A stretch of DNA of 64,000 nucleotides, from positions 982,589 to 1,046,588 of the forward strand of contig NZ_FNJV01000003.1 of the NCBI RefSeq assembly GCF_900103125.1, given 5' to 3'. Origin of the DNA: Mucilaginibacter sp. OK268. Its GTDB lineage: Bacteria > Bacteroidota > Bacteroidia > Sphingobacteriales > Sphingobacteriaceae. A program made the translations under genes and the position numbers. Numbering within the stretch: the first letter of the stretch is position 1; the number at the start of each line of letters is the position of its first letter. Under the pieces are notes generated by a model, which was not told the DNA's origin, did not search any database, and saw only the letters and a list, made by a program, of their open reading frames with translations. Below, in pieces: positions 26,654 to 35,674 of this stretch.

Positions 26654-26747
26654 TGTAGAGACGCATATTTGCGTCTCTCAATTTCGAGACATACGATCTC
26701 CAGGTTATCTCTCTGTATAATTTGAGACGCAAATATGCGTCTCTACA
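26654..26747. repeat. Nested palindromic repeat (TGTAGAGACGC type)
   Basis: Two 24-base arms, 26654-26677 and 26724-26747, are exact inverted copies. The left arm begins TGTAGAGACGC and each arm is itself a palindrome (GAGACGC-ATATTT-GCGTCTC). The unit starts 10 bases after the panE-like stop and may also work as its terminator. From memory, repeats of this kind are common between genes in Bacteroidota. Confidence 0.8.
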
Positions 26748-26797
26748 ACAAAAATGATTAGCATTTTTAAATAGCCTCGTAATCCTCTATTTTAAAT

Positions 26798-26827
26798 TTT
26801 GTTTGTATAAAACTTTTTATACTTTTG
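26798..26827 (+). promoter_or_regulatory. Candidate promoter of the arabinose operon
   Basis: TTTG (26798-26801) and TACTTTTG (26820-26827) match the Bacteroidota -33 TTTG and -7 TAnnTTTG elements with an 18-base spacer, slightly short of the usual 19-21. The araB start is 170 bases downstream, leaving a long leader. Confidence 0.45.
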
Positions 26828-26971
26828 TTTTAGTGTTATATTAACAATTAATATTACATGACCAGTTATAAATATTTTACCAGCAATTCCGTCAGCTCGT
26901 CTTTTCTATTAGTCAGTTAAAGGGGCAATAAAAAAAGTCCGGTTGGCCATATTGTAATACAAATCAAAATA

Positions 26972-26988
26972 AGTGTTATTTAAACACT
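26972..26988. promoter_or_regulatory. Inverted repeat just before araB (possible operator)
   Basis: AGTGTT and AACACT flank a 5-base centre, and the right half ends 8 bases before the araB ATG. A similar half (AGTGTTATATTAAC) lies 140 bases upstream next to the candidate promoter. No arabinose regulator gene is present in the window, so the binding protein is unknown. Confidence 0.4.
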
Positions 26989-26996
26989 AATAATAC

Positions 26997-28703
26997 ATGA
27001 ACAAAGATCAATTAGTGATTGGGGTGGATTACGGATCAGATTCTGTACGCTCCGTTATAGTAAATGCTTCAAATGGCGAAGAAATAGCTTCGTCGGTATA
27101 TGAATACCCACGCTGGCGCGATGGCTTGTTTTGCGAGCCAGGCATCAACCAGTTCAGGCAGCACCCTCAGGATTATATTGATGGCCTGGAGACTACTATT
27201 AAAGACTGTATCGCTCAGGCAGGCGGTGCCGGTATTGTGGCTTCCATAAAAGGTATTTCTGTTGATACCACAGGCTCCACTCCCGTTGCTGTTGACATAT
27301 ATGGTACACCACTGGCTTTAACACCGGGTTTTGAAAATAACCCAAACGCCATGTTTGTGCTTTGGAAAGACCACACAGCAGTAAAAGAAGCTGCGGAGAT
27401 CAACACTCATGCAGCTTTGTTTGATACCAATTACCTGCAATATGTGGGTGGCATCTACTCATCAGAGTGGTTTTGGGCCAAACTGCTGCACGTTTTAAGG
27501 GTTGACGAAGCAGTAAGGAATGCGACCGCCTCATGGGTAGAGCATTGCGACTGGATCCCTTTTTTACTCACCGGGGGAACCGATGTTAAAGCCATCAAAC
27601 GCGGGCGCTGTTCTGCCGGCCATAAAGCCCTATGGGCCGAAGAATTTGATGGTCTACCTCCCGATGTTTTTTTCTCATTGCTTGATCCGCTATTAAAAGG
27701 GTTCACGCATAAACTATATAAAGATACTTATACTGCCGACCAAGCCGCCGGTACGTTAAGTGCCGAATGGGCACAACGCCTGGGTCTCTCAACCGAAGTT
27801 GTGGTTGGTACAGGCGCATTTGACGCGCACATGGGAGCCGTAGGCGGGCAAATTGAACCTTATTACCTGAGCAAAGTAATGGGTACATCTACCTGCGATA
27901 TATTGGTTGCTCCAATAGCCAACATGGAGGGTAAACTGGTGCGCGGTATATGCGGACAGGTAAATGGTTCAGTTATTCCGGGGATGGTAGGTTTGGAAGC
28001 AGGGCAATCGGCCTTTGGCGATACTTATGCCTGGTTTAAAAATATAATTTCATGGCCTGTTAATCACTTGCTATCCCAATCAAAAATAATTGACGAAGCT
28101 ACAGCCAAAGCATTAAAAGTCGAGCTAAGCGATCTGATCATACCTGAATTGAGCAGGCAGGCGGCTTTCATCCCTGTTGATGAGCCCAACGAGCTTGCTG
28201 TTGATTGGTTTAATGGTCGCCGTACACCTGATGCCAACCAGGAATTGAAAGGTACTATAACCGGTCTGAGTTTAGGCAGCGACGCGCCTCGCGTTTTTCG
28301 CGCTCTGGCAGAAGCTACCTGCTTTGGTGCAAAAAGTATTGTGGACAGGTTTATTAGTGAAGGTATTCCGGTTAAAGGTATCATTGGTATTGGAGGTGTG
28401 GCTAAAAAGTCGCCTTTTGTTATGCAGATGATGGCTGATGTACTGGGCATGCCTATCCGGATCCACCAGTTTAAACACACCTGTGCCCTGGGCGCAGCCA
28501 TGTTTGCCGCCGTGGTAGCCGGTATATATCCTACGGTTGAAGAAGCCATGACGGCCATGGGGCGCGGTTTTGACGAGGAGTATTACCCCAATGCCGAACT
28601 TGCAGCTATTTACAGCAAACGGTACGAGCAATATAAAGGCCTAGGGGAGTTTGTAGCCAGTCAAACAGCCAAAACCACAACAGCCGAACTTCAAAACAAT
28701 TAA
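26997..28703 (+). CDS. araB: L-ribulokinase
   Basis: A 568-residue cytoplasmic FGGY-family sugar kinase that phosphorylates L-ribulose to L-ribulose 5-phosphate. The N-terminal ATP-domain motif is VIGVDYGSDSVRSVIVNAS. The ribulokinase-specific stretch YEYPRWRDGLFCEPGINQFR, the substrate region WVEHCDWIPFLLTG, VGTGAFDAHMGAVGG and the C-terminal GIIGIGGVAKKSPFVMQMMA all fit AraB. The length is that of the bacterial family (about 560). It is the first gene of the operon, with araD 4 bases downstream, then GH27, araA and a symporter. A promoter candidate and an inverted repeat lie upstream. Confidence 0.97.
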   Translation: MNKDQLVIGVDYGSDSVRSVIVNASNGEEIASSVYEYPRWRDGLFCEPGINQFRQHPQDYIDGLETTIKDCIAQAGGAGIVASIKGISVDTTGSTPVAVDIYGTPLALTPGFENNPNAMFVLWKDHTAVKEAAEINTHAALFDTNYLQYVGGIYSSEWFWAKLLHVLRVDEAVRNATASWVEHCDWIPFLLTGGTDVKAIKRGRCSAGHKALWAEEFDGLPPDVFFSLLDPLLKGFTHKLYKDTYTADQAAGTLSAEWAQRLGLSTEVVVGTGAFDAHMGAVGGQIEPYYLSKVMGTSTCDILVAPIANMEGKLVRGICGQVNGSVIPGMVGLEAGQSAFGDTYAWFKNIISWPVNHLLSQSKIIDEATAKALKVELSDLIIPELSRQAAFIPVDEPNELAVDWFNGRRTPDANQELKGTITGLSLGSDAPRVFRALAEATCFGAKSIVDRFISEGIPVKGIIGIGGVAKKSPFVMQMMADVLGMPIRIHQFKHTCALGAAMFAAVVAGIYPTVEEAMTAMGRGFDEEYYPNAELAAIYSKRYEQYKGLGEFVASQTAKTTTAELQNN

Positions 28704-28707
28704 TCAC

Positions 28708-29406
28708 ATGAGCAAGTATCAACATATCAAGCAAAAAGCTTATGAGGCAAATATGCAATTACCCAAACTTGGGCTGGTGTTGTTCACTTTTGGCAATGTA
28801 AGTGCAGCCGACAGGGAGCTGGGTGTTTTTGCTATCAAACCCAGCGGCGTACCTTATGATGAGCTGACACCAGAAAAAATGGTGATCGTTGATTTTGATG
28901 GCAATACGATAGAAGGTGACCTGCGCCCATCGTCAGATACCAAAACACATGCTGTTTTGTATAAACATTGGGATGGTATTAACGGGATTGTACACACCCA
29001 CTCCACCTATGCCACCGCATGGGCACAGGCGCAGCGTTGTATCCCGGTTTTCGGGACTACCCACGCCGATCATTTAACGGTTGATGTACCCTGTGCACCG
29101 CCGATGAGCGATGAACTGATAGCAGGCGATTATGAATACCAGACCGGTCACCAGATCATCAATCATTTTAAGGAAAACGACCTTGATCATCAAGAGGTTG
29201 AAATGATACTGGTAGGTAATCATGCCCCCTTTACCTGGGGCAAAACAGCCGAAAAGGCGGTTTACAACAGTGCAGTTCTGGAGGCAGTAGCGCACATGGC
29301 CCATTTAACAGAACAAATAGATAATTATGCTCCCCGCTTAAAAGACTCGCTCATTAAAAAACATTACGAACGCAAACACGGGCCCGATTCTTATTACGGT
29401 CAATAA
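28708..29406 (+). CDS. araD: L-ribulose-5-phosphate 4-epimerase
   Basis: A 232-residue class II aldolase-fold enzyme that converts L-ribulose 5-phosphate to D-xylulose 5-phosphate, feeding the pentose phosphate pathway. The zinc ligands His96 and His98 (IVHTHSTYATAW) and His172 (LVGNHAPFTWGK) are present, with the phosphate-binding segments GNVSAAD and KPSGVPYDEL. The length matches AraD (231 in E. coli). It starts 4 bases after araB and is followed by the GH27 gene after 8 bases, so translation of the three is probably coupled. Confidence 0.97.
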   Translation: MSKYQHIKQKAYEANMQLPKLGLVLFTFGNVSAADRELGVFAIKPSGVPYDELTPEKMVIVDFDGNTIEGDLRPSSDTKTHAVLYKHWDGINGIVHTHSTYATAWAQAQRCIPVFGTTHADHLTVDVPCAPPMSDELIAGDYEYQTGHQIINHFKENDLDHQEVEMILVGNHAPFTWGKTAEKAVYNSAVLEAVAHMAHLTEQIDNYAPRLKDSLIKKHYERKHGPDSYYGQ

Positions 29407-29414
29407 TACACCCC

Positions 29415-30785
29415 ATGAAATTACACTGTTTAATCATATTTGCTGCGGGCATTCTGCTGAGTACTCAAACATCGGCCCAAACCAAAGTTGCCGTTACACC
29501 ACCAATGGGCTGGAATAGTTATAACTGTTTTGGCTCGGCTGTTCACGAGGACGAGGTTAAAGCTAATACCGATTACATGGCCAAATATTTAAAGCCATAT
29601 GGCTGGCAATATATCGTGGTTGATTTTTTATGGTCGTATGATAACCCTCCGGGCAGCAATATTGGCAACCCTTTTCAAAAACGGTTACAAGATGGTTCAT
29701 ATATACCCTGGTTAACTATGGATAAATGGGGACGGTTAACACCTCAGCCCAATAAGTTTCCATCGGCATTGGGCGGTAATGGCTTTAAATCACTTGCCGA
29801 TTATGTGCACGCGCAGGGATTAAAATTTGGCATCCACGTAATGCGCGGCATCCCAAGACAGGCGGTATGGGCAAAATCACCGGTAAAAGGCACCAATGGC
29901 ATTACTGCGGATATGGTTGCAGATACCAACTCGCAATGCCCCTGGATGAACCACATGTACGGGCTCGACATGAAAAAGCCTGGTGCACAGGAATACCTGA
30001 ACTCGTTGTTGGAATTATACGCCTCATGGGGAGTAGATTTCATTAAGGTTGATGACCTGTCGCGCCCTTACAGTGCGGCCGAAGTTGAAGGCTACAAAAA
30101 AGCCATCGATCAATGTGGCAGGCCTATAGTTTTAAGTCTTTCACCGGGAGAAACACCGCTTAACCAGGCTGCTCATGCTACCCAATATGCCAACATGTGG
30201 CGCATGGCCGATGATTTTTGGGATAACTGGAAAGAAGTGCTGCATATGTTTGATTATGCTAAAAGCTGGGAGGGCGTAGGCGGCCCCGGTCACTGGCCTG
30301 ATTGCGATATGATACAGATCGGCAAGCTATCCAAACGTGGCCCGGTTGGCGTTGAACGGTACAGCCGTTTTACCGAAGATGAACTTTATACCCACATGAC
30401 CTTCTGGAGCATCTACCGATCACCCCTGATGTTGGGCGGTAACCTGCCCGAAAATCGGGAGCTGGAACTAAAGCTGTTTACCAACGATGAAGTGCTAGCA
30501 GCTAATCAAAACGGAGAAAGCCCGCGCCAACTGTATAAAAAAGACGGAGCCATGGTTTGGTATTCGCACGTGCAGGGTAGCAAAGACCTCTATGTAGCCT
30601 TATTTAATATTGGTGACGACCAGAAACCCGTATCCATTGATTTTGCATCCCTTGGCCTTAAAGGCAAAGTAAAGGCGCGTGATCTCTGGAAGAAACAGGA
30701 CCTTGGTCTGTTTAAAAAAGGCTACCAGCAAAACATTAACCCGCATGGCGCAACCCTACTCAGGTTATCGACGGACAACAATTAA
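29415..30785 (+). CDS. Glycoside hydrolase family 27 (alpha-galactosidase or beta-L-arabinopyranosidase)
   Basis: A 456-residue exported enzyme (signal peptide about 1-22, ending TSAQT). The GH27 barrel starts with TPPMGWNSYNCFGSAVHEDE. The nucleophile is Asp213 in DFIKVDDLSRP and the acid/base probably Asp267 in WRMADDFWDNW. In classical alpha-galactosidases a DD pair follows beta-strand 2 and holds the sugar; here it reads YIVVDFLWSYD, so the second Asp is Phe71. A C-terminal beta-sandwich is present (about 365-450). Its place between araD and araA suggests that it releases L-arabinose (beta-L-arabinopyranose differs from alpha-D-galactose only by lacking C6). Substrate remains inference. 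Confidence 0.88.
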   Translation: MKLHCLIIFAAGILLSTQTSAQTKVAVTPPMGWNSYNCFGSAVHEDEVKANTDYMAKYLKPYGWQYIVVDFLWSYDNPPGSNIGNPFQKRLQDGSYIPWLTMDKWGRLTPQPNKFPSALGGNGFKSLADYVHAQGLKFGIHVMRGIPRQAVWAKSPVKGTNGITADMVADTNSQCPWMNHMYGLDMKKPGAQEYLNSLLELYASWGVDFIKVDDLSRPYSAAEVEGYKKAIDQCGRPIVLSLSPGETPLNQAAHATQYANMWRMADDFWDNWKEVLHMFDYAKSWEGVGGPGHWPDCDMIQIGKLSKRGPVGVERYSRFTEDELYTHMTFWSIYRSPLMLGGNLPENRELELKLFTNDEVLAANQNGESPRQLYKKDGAMVWYSHVQGSKDLYVALFNIGDDQKPVSIDFASLGLKGKVKARDLWKKQDLGLFKKGYQQNINPHGATLLRLSTDNN

Positions 30786-30822
30786 ATATCAATTACTAAT
30801 TCAATAACACAATAATTATACA

Positions 30823-32313
30823 ATGATCGACCTGAAAACATTTGAAGTTTGGTTCATAACCGGGAGCCAGGACCTATACGGAGAAGAAACATTAAGGCTG
30901 GTAGCCGAACATTCACAGCAAATTACAGCAGGACTGGACAGTTCTGGCAAAATTCCTGTGCGTGTGGTTTACAAACCCGTTGTAAAAAGCACTGATGAAA
31001 TATATACCACGCTGCAACAGGCAAACCTGGCCGAAAACTGCATTGGTGTGATCACCTGGATGCATACCTTCTCCCCTGCCAAAATGTGGATCCGGGGTTT
31101 AAGCATCCTGAAAAAGCCGCTATTACACCTGCACACCCAATATAACCGCGATATTCCATGGAGCTCTATTGACATGGATTTTATGAACCTGAACCAAAGC
31201 GCTCATGGCGACCGTGAGTTCGGCTTTATGGTATCACGTATGCGCATTAATCGTAAAGTGGTAGTTGGGCACTGGCAGGATCCCGAAGTTTTAAGCCAGA
31301 TAGAAGCATGGACACGCGCTGCAGCCGGCTGGTACGATTGGCAGGGTGCTAAGTTTGTTCGCTTTGGTGACAACATGCGTTTTGTTGCCGTTACCGATGG
31401 CGATAAGGTGGAGGCTGAATTAAAATTTGGCTTCTCGGTAAATACTTATGGTATTGGCGACCTGGTAGCCGTGATCAATGCGATAGCTGACACGGATATC
31501 AATACATTGATCGATGAATATGAAACTACATACACCATGGATGCTTCGCTTAAAAAAGGCGGTGAAAAACATTCATCCGTTTATGAAGCTGCACGGATAG
31601 AGTTGGGCTTGCGCAAGTTTTTAGTCGATGGAGGCTTTAAAGGTTTCTCGGACACATTTGAAGATCTGCATGGTATGGTACAATTACCAGGTATTGCTGC
31701 CCAGCGCCTGATGGCCGATGGTTATGGTTTTGCCGGCGAAGGAGATTGGAAAACCACTGCCCTGGTACGTGCTTTTAAAGTAATGGGGGCCGGACTAAAA
31801 GGCGGCAACGCTTTTATGGAAGACTATACCTATCATTTCGACCCCAATAATGCATTGGTATTAGGCTCGCATATGCTGGAGGTAGATGCTTCTTTGGCAA
31901 ATGGTAAAGCAGCTTTAGAAGTTCATCCTTTAGGTATAGGCGGCAAGGCCGATCCGGCAAGGCTGGTATTTAATGTAGCAGGCGGCCCCGCGCTTAATGC
32001 GGCGCTGGTGGATATGGGGAATCGTTTCCGTTTATTGATCAATGAAGTAGAAGCCGTAGAGCCCGAGAATGACCTGCCTAAGCTACCCGTTGCCCGCGTA
32101 CTTTGGAAACCATACCCTGATATGAAAACCGGCTGTGCCGCATGGATATATGGCGGTGGGGCCCACCATACTGCCTACAGCCAGAACTTAACCGCAGAAC
32201 ATCTGCAGGATTTTGCCGACATGGCGGGCATTGAATTTTTACGTATCGGAAAAGATACCCGTATTGACCAATTCCGTAACGAGATCAGGTGGAACGAGGT
32301 AGCTTATAAATAA
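30823..32313 (+). CDS. araA: L-arabinose isomerase
   Basis: A 496-residue cytoplasmic manganese enzyme converting L-arabinose to L-ribulose. The start [20 protein letters not shown] is characteristic. Metal and catalytic residues fall at nearly the E. coli positions: Glu306 (AGEGDWKT), Glu333 ([10 protein letters not shown]), His350 (LGSHMLEVD) and the His pair 448-449 ([10 protein letters not shown]). It lies 37 bases after GH27 and 95 bases before the symporter, with a strong hairpin in that second gap. With araB and araD it completes the isomerase pathway from arabinose to xylulose 5-phosphate. Confidence 0.98.
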   Translation: MIDLKTFEVWFITGSQDLYGEETLRLVAEHSQQITAGLDSSGKIPVRVVYKPVVKSTDEIYTTLQQANLAENCIGVITWMHTFSPAKMWIRGLSILKKPLLHLHTQYNRDIPWSSIDMDFMNLNQSAHGDREFGFMVSRMRINRKVVVGHWQDPEVLSQIEAWTRAAAGWYDWQGAKFVRFGDNMRFVAVTDGDKVEAELKFGFSVNTYGIGDLVAVINAIADTDINTLIDEYETTYTMDASLKKGGEKHSSVYEAARIELGLRKFLVDGGFKGFSDTFEDLHGMVQLPGIAAQRLMADGYGFAGEGDWKTTALVRAFKVMGAGLKGGNAFMEDYTYHFDPNNALVLGSHMLEVDASLANGKAALEVHPLGIGGKADPARLVFNVAGGPALNAALVDMGNRFRLLINEVEAVEPENDLPKLPVARVLWKPYPDMKTGCAAWIYGGGAHHTAYSQNLTAEHLQDFADMAGIEFLRIGKDTRIDQFRNEIRWNEVAYK

Positions 32314-32330
32314 TTATTCCCAATTTAAAA

Positions 32331-32376
32331 ACTGATCTGGCGGCTACTTGATGGGTACCAAAGCCGCCAGATCAGT
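32331..32376. promoter_or_regulatory. Intra-operon hairpin between araA and the symporter gene
   Basis: Perfect 15-base arms ACTGATCTGGCGGCT and AGCCGCCAGATCAGT with a 16-base loop, 17 bases after the araA stop. No T-run follows on the plus strand, so it is more likely an RNA-stabilising or attenuating stem than a full terminator. Confidence 0.6.
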
Positions 32377-32408
32377 CATATCAACCTCAATTAAAATCAA
32401 ACCAAATT

Positions 32409-34115
32409 ATGAGTAAATTCTCCACTATTGATTATATCGTATTCATCATCTACTTTTTTGTAGTGGCCGGATATGGTTACTGGGTATACAGCCGTAAGAA
32501 AAAAACCAGTATCTCCGGCAGTCACGATTTCTTTTTGGCCGAAGGTTCACTTACCTGGTGGGCCATCGGTGCATCGCTCATTGCCTCTAATATTTCTGCA
32601 GAGCAGTTTATCGGTGCCAGCGGCCAGGGTTTTACCGTGGGTATTGCCGTAGCCGCATACGAATGGATAGCCGCCATCGCGCTCATCATTGTAGCCGTAT
32701 GGTTTATCCCGGTATATCTCAAAAACAAGATATTTACCATGCCACAATTCCTGGAAACCAGGTATAATCAGTCGGTAAGTTTGATCATGGCTATTTTCTG
32801 GCTGTTTTTATATGTTTTTGTAAACCTCACCTCTATCCTCTTCCTGGGCGCATTAGCCATCAACAGCTTAGCCGGCGGCGATCCTGTTACTTTCCACTGG
32901 ATCATTATCGCGCTTTCTGCTTTCGCATTGGTTATTGCCTTAGGTGGTATGAAAGTTATCGGCTTTACCGATGTGATACAGGTTTTGGTACTGGTCATTG
33001 GCGGCCTGGCTACCACCTATATTGCTTTAACGCTGGTTAGCGAGCGTTTTGGTTTGGGTAAAGATGCCTTAGCTGGTTTTACCGCCATGCTCAAAGATTC
33101 GCCCGAACACTTTAAAATGATATTAGCTAAACCAGGACCGCACGCGTCGCAGGCTGATATTGACAAATACCTGCTATTGCCGGGCATAGCCATGTATTTT
33201 GCGGGGCAATGGATAGTGAATTTAAATTACTGGGGCTGTAACCAATACATCACCCAAAGAGCTTTAGGCTCCGACCTAAAAACAGCTCGTACCGGGATAT
33301 TATTTGCAGGTTTAATGAAACTGGCCATGCCTATTATTGTGATCCTGCCGGGTATAGCAGCCTATGTTTTGTATAAGAATGGCGGCTTACACAATGAGAT
33401 GAATTCAGGCGGACATTTAAACGCTGACAATGCTTATTCGGCAGTGCTTGGATTTTTGCCAAGTGGTTTAAAAGGGCTTTCCATAGCGGCTTTAACCGCG
33501 GCTATTGTAGCTTCACTGGCTGGCAAAGCCAACAGTATATCCACCATATTTACCATGGATATCTACAAAAAATATATCAAAAAAGATGCTGATGAAAAAG
33601 GCATGGTGAAGATGGGTAAGATCATTATCGCGTTGGCTATGTTACTATCTGTTTTACTAACCTGGAAGGACTTGTTGGGCATTGGTGGCGAAGGCGGTTT
33701 TACTTTCATCCAAAAATATACCGGCTTTATCAGTCCGGGTATATTTGCCATATTCATATTGGGCTTCTTCTGGAAACGCACCACCGGCGCTGCCGCTATC
33801 GTTGGGATAATAACCGGCTTTTTGATGTCGGTACTATTTAATAACTACGCGCCAAGATTGTTTGGACATGAAACATTTTTATATACCGCTTTCCCGAACG
33901 GGCATGGTGGTTATGAGATCCCATTTTTGATCTGCATGGGCCTGTCGTTCCTGTTCACGGTTATTGCTATAGTCCTGGTAAGCTTTGCCGGACCCAAAAT
34001 CAACCCCAAAGCCTTTGTACTTGATAAAACCATGTTTAAGGTTGAACCATCTACATTGGCACTCATCATAGTAACCTTACTGCTCCTTACCGCGCTTTAT
34101 GTAAAGTTCTGGTAG
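32409..34115 (+). CDS. Sodium/solute symporter, probable L-arabinose importer
   Basis: A 568-residue inner-membrane transporter of the SSS (SGLT-like) family with about 14 hydrophobic segments. The first is FSTIDYIVFIIYFFVVAGYG. Family landmarks include SLIASNISAEQFIGASGQGF (sodium and sugar site region), GGMKVIGFTDVIQVLVLVIG, the WNLNYWGCNQYI-like stretch VNLNYWGCNQYITQRALG and LTAAIVASLAGKANSISTIF. It resembles the SSS sugar porters often found with sugar-catabolic genes in Bacteroidota. As the last gene of araBD-GH27-araA it most probably imports arabinose (or galactose) across the inner membrane with sodium. A terminator follows after 28 bases. Confidence 0.92.
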   Translation: MSKFSTIDYIVFIIYFFVVAGYGYWVYSRKKKTSISGSHDFFLAEGSLTWWAIGASLIASNISAEQFIGASGQGFTVGIAVAAYEWIAAIALIIVAVWFIPVYLKNKIFTMPQFLETRYNQSVSLIMAIFWLFLYVFVNLTSILFLGALAINSLAGGDPVTFHWIIIALSAFALVIALGGMKVIGFTDVIQVLVLVIGGLATTYIALTLVSERFGLGKDALAGFTAMLKDSPEHFKMILAKPGPHASQADIDKYLLLPGIAMYFAGQWIVNLNYWGCNQYITQRALGSDLKTARTGILFAGLMKLAMPIIVILPGIAAYVLYKNGGLHNEMNSGGHLNADNAYSAVLGFLPSGLKGLSIAALTAAIVASLAGKANSISTIFTMDIYKKYIKKDADEKGMVKMGKIIIALAMLLSVLLTWKDLLGIGGEGGFTFIQKYTGFISPGIFAIFILGFFWKRTTGAAAIVGIITGFLMSVLFNNYAPRLFGHETFLYTAFPNGHGGYEIPFLICMGLSFLFTVIAIVLVSFAGPKINPKAFVLDKTMFKVEPSTLALIIVTLLLLTALYVKFW

Positions 34116-34143
34116 ATCAGCATTATCAATATACTATTTAATC

Positions 34144-34182
34144 AAAAGAGGCTGTATCATAAATCATGATCAGCCTCTTTTT
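34144..34182 (+). terminator. Terminator of the arabinose operon
   Basis: The arms AAAAGAGGCTG and CAGCCTCTTTTT, with additional ATCAT/ATGAT pairing near the loop, are followed by a T-run. It lies 28 bases after the symporter stop. Confidence 0.85.
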
Positions 34183-34251
34183 CTTTGATCTATCCGGATA
34201 TTCAATCACGAATTGATGTACAGTCTTGGGTTGGGTTAACTCCGTTAAAAA

Positions 34252-34361
34252 AAAGTGGGTTTACATGGTTTACACTTTTTAGGATTTAAATTTATTTATT
34301 GTATTGAATATCAATTATTTGCAATATTTTTCTATCAAAAAAACGGTTTACAGTGTAAACC
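34252..34361. repeat. TGTAAACC paired element, copy 2
   Basis: It begins with the same 24 bases found inverted at 7835-7858 (AAAGTGGGTTTACATGG, then TTTACAC) and ends with the palindrome GGTTTACAGTGTAAACC (34345-34361). The interior is AT-rich and not clearly similar to copy 1. The shared end motifs and similar length suggest a common origin or a common binding protein. Confidence 0.55.
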
Positions 34362-34461
34362 ATAAATATGATCGGCTAAATTTCAATTCCTAGATGGCAC
34401 AGCGGCAAGGATGGTCAATTTGATTGATGATACAGCCTCTTTTGATATTTACAACTTAACG

Positions 34462-35307
34462 TTATTTCTTCTGATAAACCCTGACATAATCAACTTCAAA
34501 ACTGCGGGGAAACTTTGTTTGTGACGGATCGCCACCATTGTCGCCTCCCAGTGCCAGATTAAGCAAAATATAATGCGGCTGCATAAAAGGGTTAAAATTA
34601 CTGCCATCGCGGTTAACCAGGTCTTTAAGCTCTACCCGGTTCAGCAATTGGTCGTCAACAAACAAACTGATCGCGTTTTCGTCCCAATCCATGCGCCAGA
34701 TATGAAATTTCCGGCTCCAGTTTTTGTCAAAACTGGTGAGCGGTTTGGTATTACTATACCACTTGGCCTTAAAAGGTTCGGCGGTTCCGCAGGCTATATT
34801 AGCCAGGAGTTTATCCCGGTAATATTCCATAATATCAATCTCACCATTGGAGGGCCAGGGTTTACTGATACCTAGTGTCCAGAATGCGGGCCATAAGCCG
34901 GCCTCAACATCTATCCTGGCCCGCATCACAAATCGGCCGTACTGCCAGCTATGCTGCCCGCGCGTATTCATGCTCGACGAAGTGTATTCTATAAATTCCC
35001 GGCTGGCTTTCCAGTCACTGCTTCCTGCCACATAAGCCGCATTTGGTAAATGTTCCTTTTTTGCTTCTATCACCAATAAACCCTTATGGCAAACCGCATT
35101 TTGTGGCTGATACCATTGCAGCTCATGATTACGCACAAAGCCATGTTCAAATTTCCAGTTGGTGGTATCCGGCGCGCCTTCCTGATTAAATTCATCGGCC
35201 CATACCAGTTTATAATGACCGGCAGTATCAGCTTGTTTAACCTGGCAATTACCTGCAAAATTATTACCAGCAAGGAGCCCTGTTAATACGACCAGGATCC
35301 TTTTCAT
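34462..35307 (-). CDS. Glycoside hydrolase family 16 enzyme (second copy)
   Basis: A 281-residue exported enzyme starting at MKRILVVLTGLLAGNNFAG. An ATG at 35331, overlapping the rhaM stop as TGATG, would add 8 residues and suggests translational coupling, so the start is not settled. The GH16 fold runs from YKLVWADEFNQEG to FEVDYVRVYQKK. The catalytic motif NGEIDIMEYYRD gives nucleophile Glu156 and acid/base Glu161 from this start. It is clearly diverged from the other GH16 at 19273-20094, so the two probably cut different linkages or positions. It is the last gene of the second locus, after GH2, GH35 and rhaM. Confidence 0.93.
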   Translation of the reverse strand: MKRILVVLTGLLAGNNFAGNCQVKQADTAGHYKLVWADEFNQEGAPDTTNWKFEHGFVRNHELQWYQPQNAVCHKGLLVIEAKKEHLPNAAYVAGSSDWKASREFIEYTSSSMNTRGQHSWQYGRFVMRARIDVEAGLWPAFWTLGISKPWPSNGEIDIMEYYRDKLLANIACGTAEPFKAKWYSNTKPLTSFDKNWSRKFHIWRMDWDENAISLFVDDQLLNRVELKDLVNRDGSNFNPFMQPHYILLNLALGGDNGGDPSQTKFPRSFEVDYVRVYQKK

Positions 35308-35330
35308 TATGCAACTCTTATGATGATCCA

Positions 35331-35645
35331 TCAAGCCAAATAAAACATTTCCTGCAATGGGACGCCTACGGGCGAATGGTCGCTGTTACTTTCCATGATA
35401 TCGGCCATATATTGCCACCATTTTTGCATTACCGGATTTTCCGGAAGCTGGTTAATAGCATCTAAATCCGCCGCCAAATAGGTACCAAAAAGCGTACCTG
35501 TTTCTTCATCCAGGTAAATGTGATAATCACAGATACCGCTCTGCCTTAACAAAGCAACCAGTTCGGGCCATATCTGATCGTGCCGCATTTTATACTCCTG
35601 GGCTTTACCGGGTAAAAGATGCATTTTAAAAGCGACTCTTTCCAT
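35331..35645 (-). CDS. rhaM: L-rhamnose mutarotase
   Basis: A 104-residue cytoplasmic protein of the RhaM (DUF718) family, which interconverts the alpha and beta anomers of L-rhamnose. The opening MERVAFKMHLLPGKAQEYK is typical, the catalytic His22 sits in MRHDQIWPEL, and the C-terminal KWWQYMADIM carries the conserved Trp pair. The length equals that of E. coli RhaM (104). It is encoded between GH35 and GH16 without other rhamnose genes, so the locus may release rhamnose whose catabolism is encoded elsewhere, or the enzyme may act on a related sugar. Confidence 0.92.
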   Translation of the reverse strand: MERVAFKMHLLPGKAQEYKMRHDQIWPELVALLRQSGICDYHIYLDEETGTLFGTYLAADLDAINQLPENPVMQKWWQYMADIMESNSDHSPVGVPLQEMFYLA

Positions 35646-35674
35646 AACGGGTTTATTTAGGCTGAAGCAAAATT

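Larger units (their letters stand above)
26645..26996. other. Leader and promoter region of the arabinose operon
   Basis: A 352-base gap. It contains a large inverted repeat (26654-26747), a Bacteroidota-type promoter candidate (26798-26827) and two similar segments, AGTGTTATATTAAC at 26832 and AGTGTTATTTAAAC at 26972, both leading into an ACATGA sequence. The first leads into an ATG at 26858 and a 20-codon frame that ends at 26920. No other coding frame is convincing. Confidence 0.6.
34116..34461. other. Intergenic region with terminator and paired element
   Basis: A 346-base gap between convergent genes. It contains the ara-operon terminator (34144-34182) and the second TGTAAACC element (34252-34361). 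The remainder is AT-rich without a coding frame. Confidence 0.65.

Noticed and set aside
26858..26920. A 20-codon frame before araB as an arabinose leader peptide gene
   Set aside because: It has no run of regulatory codons and no alternative RNA stems that I can see; kept only as part of the duplicated-leader observation.
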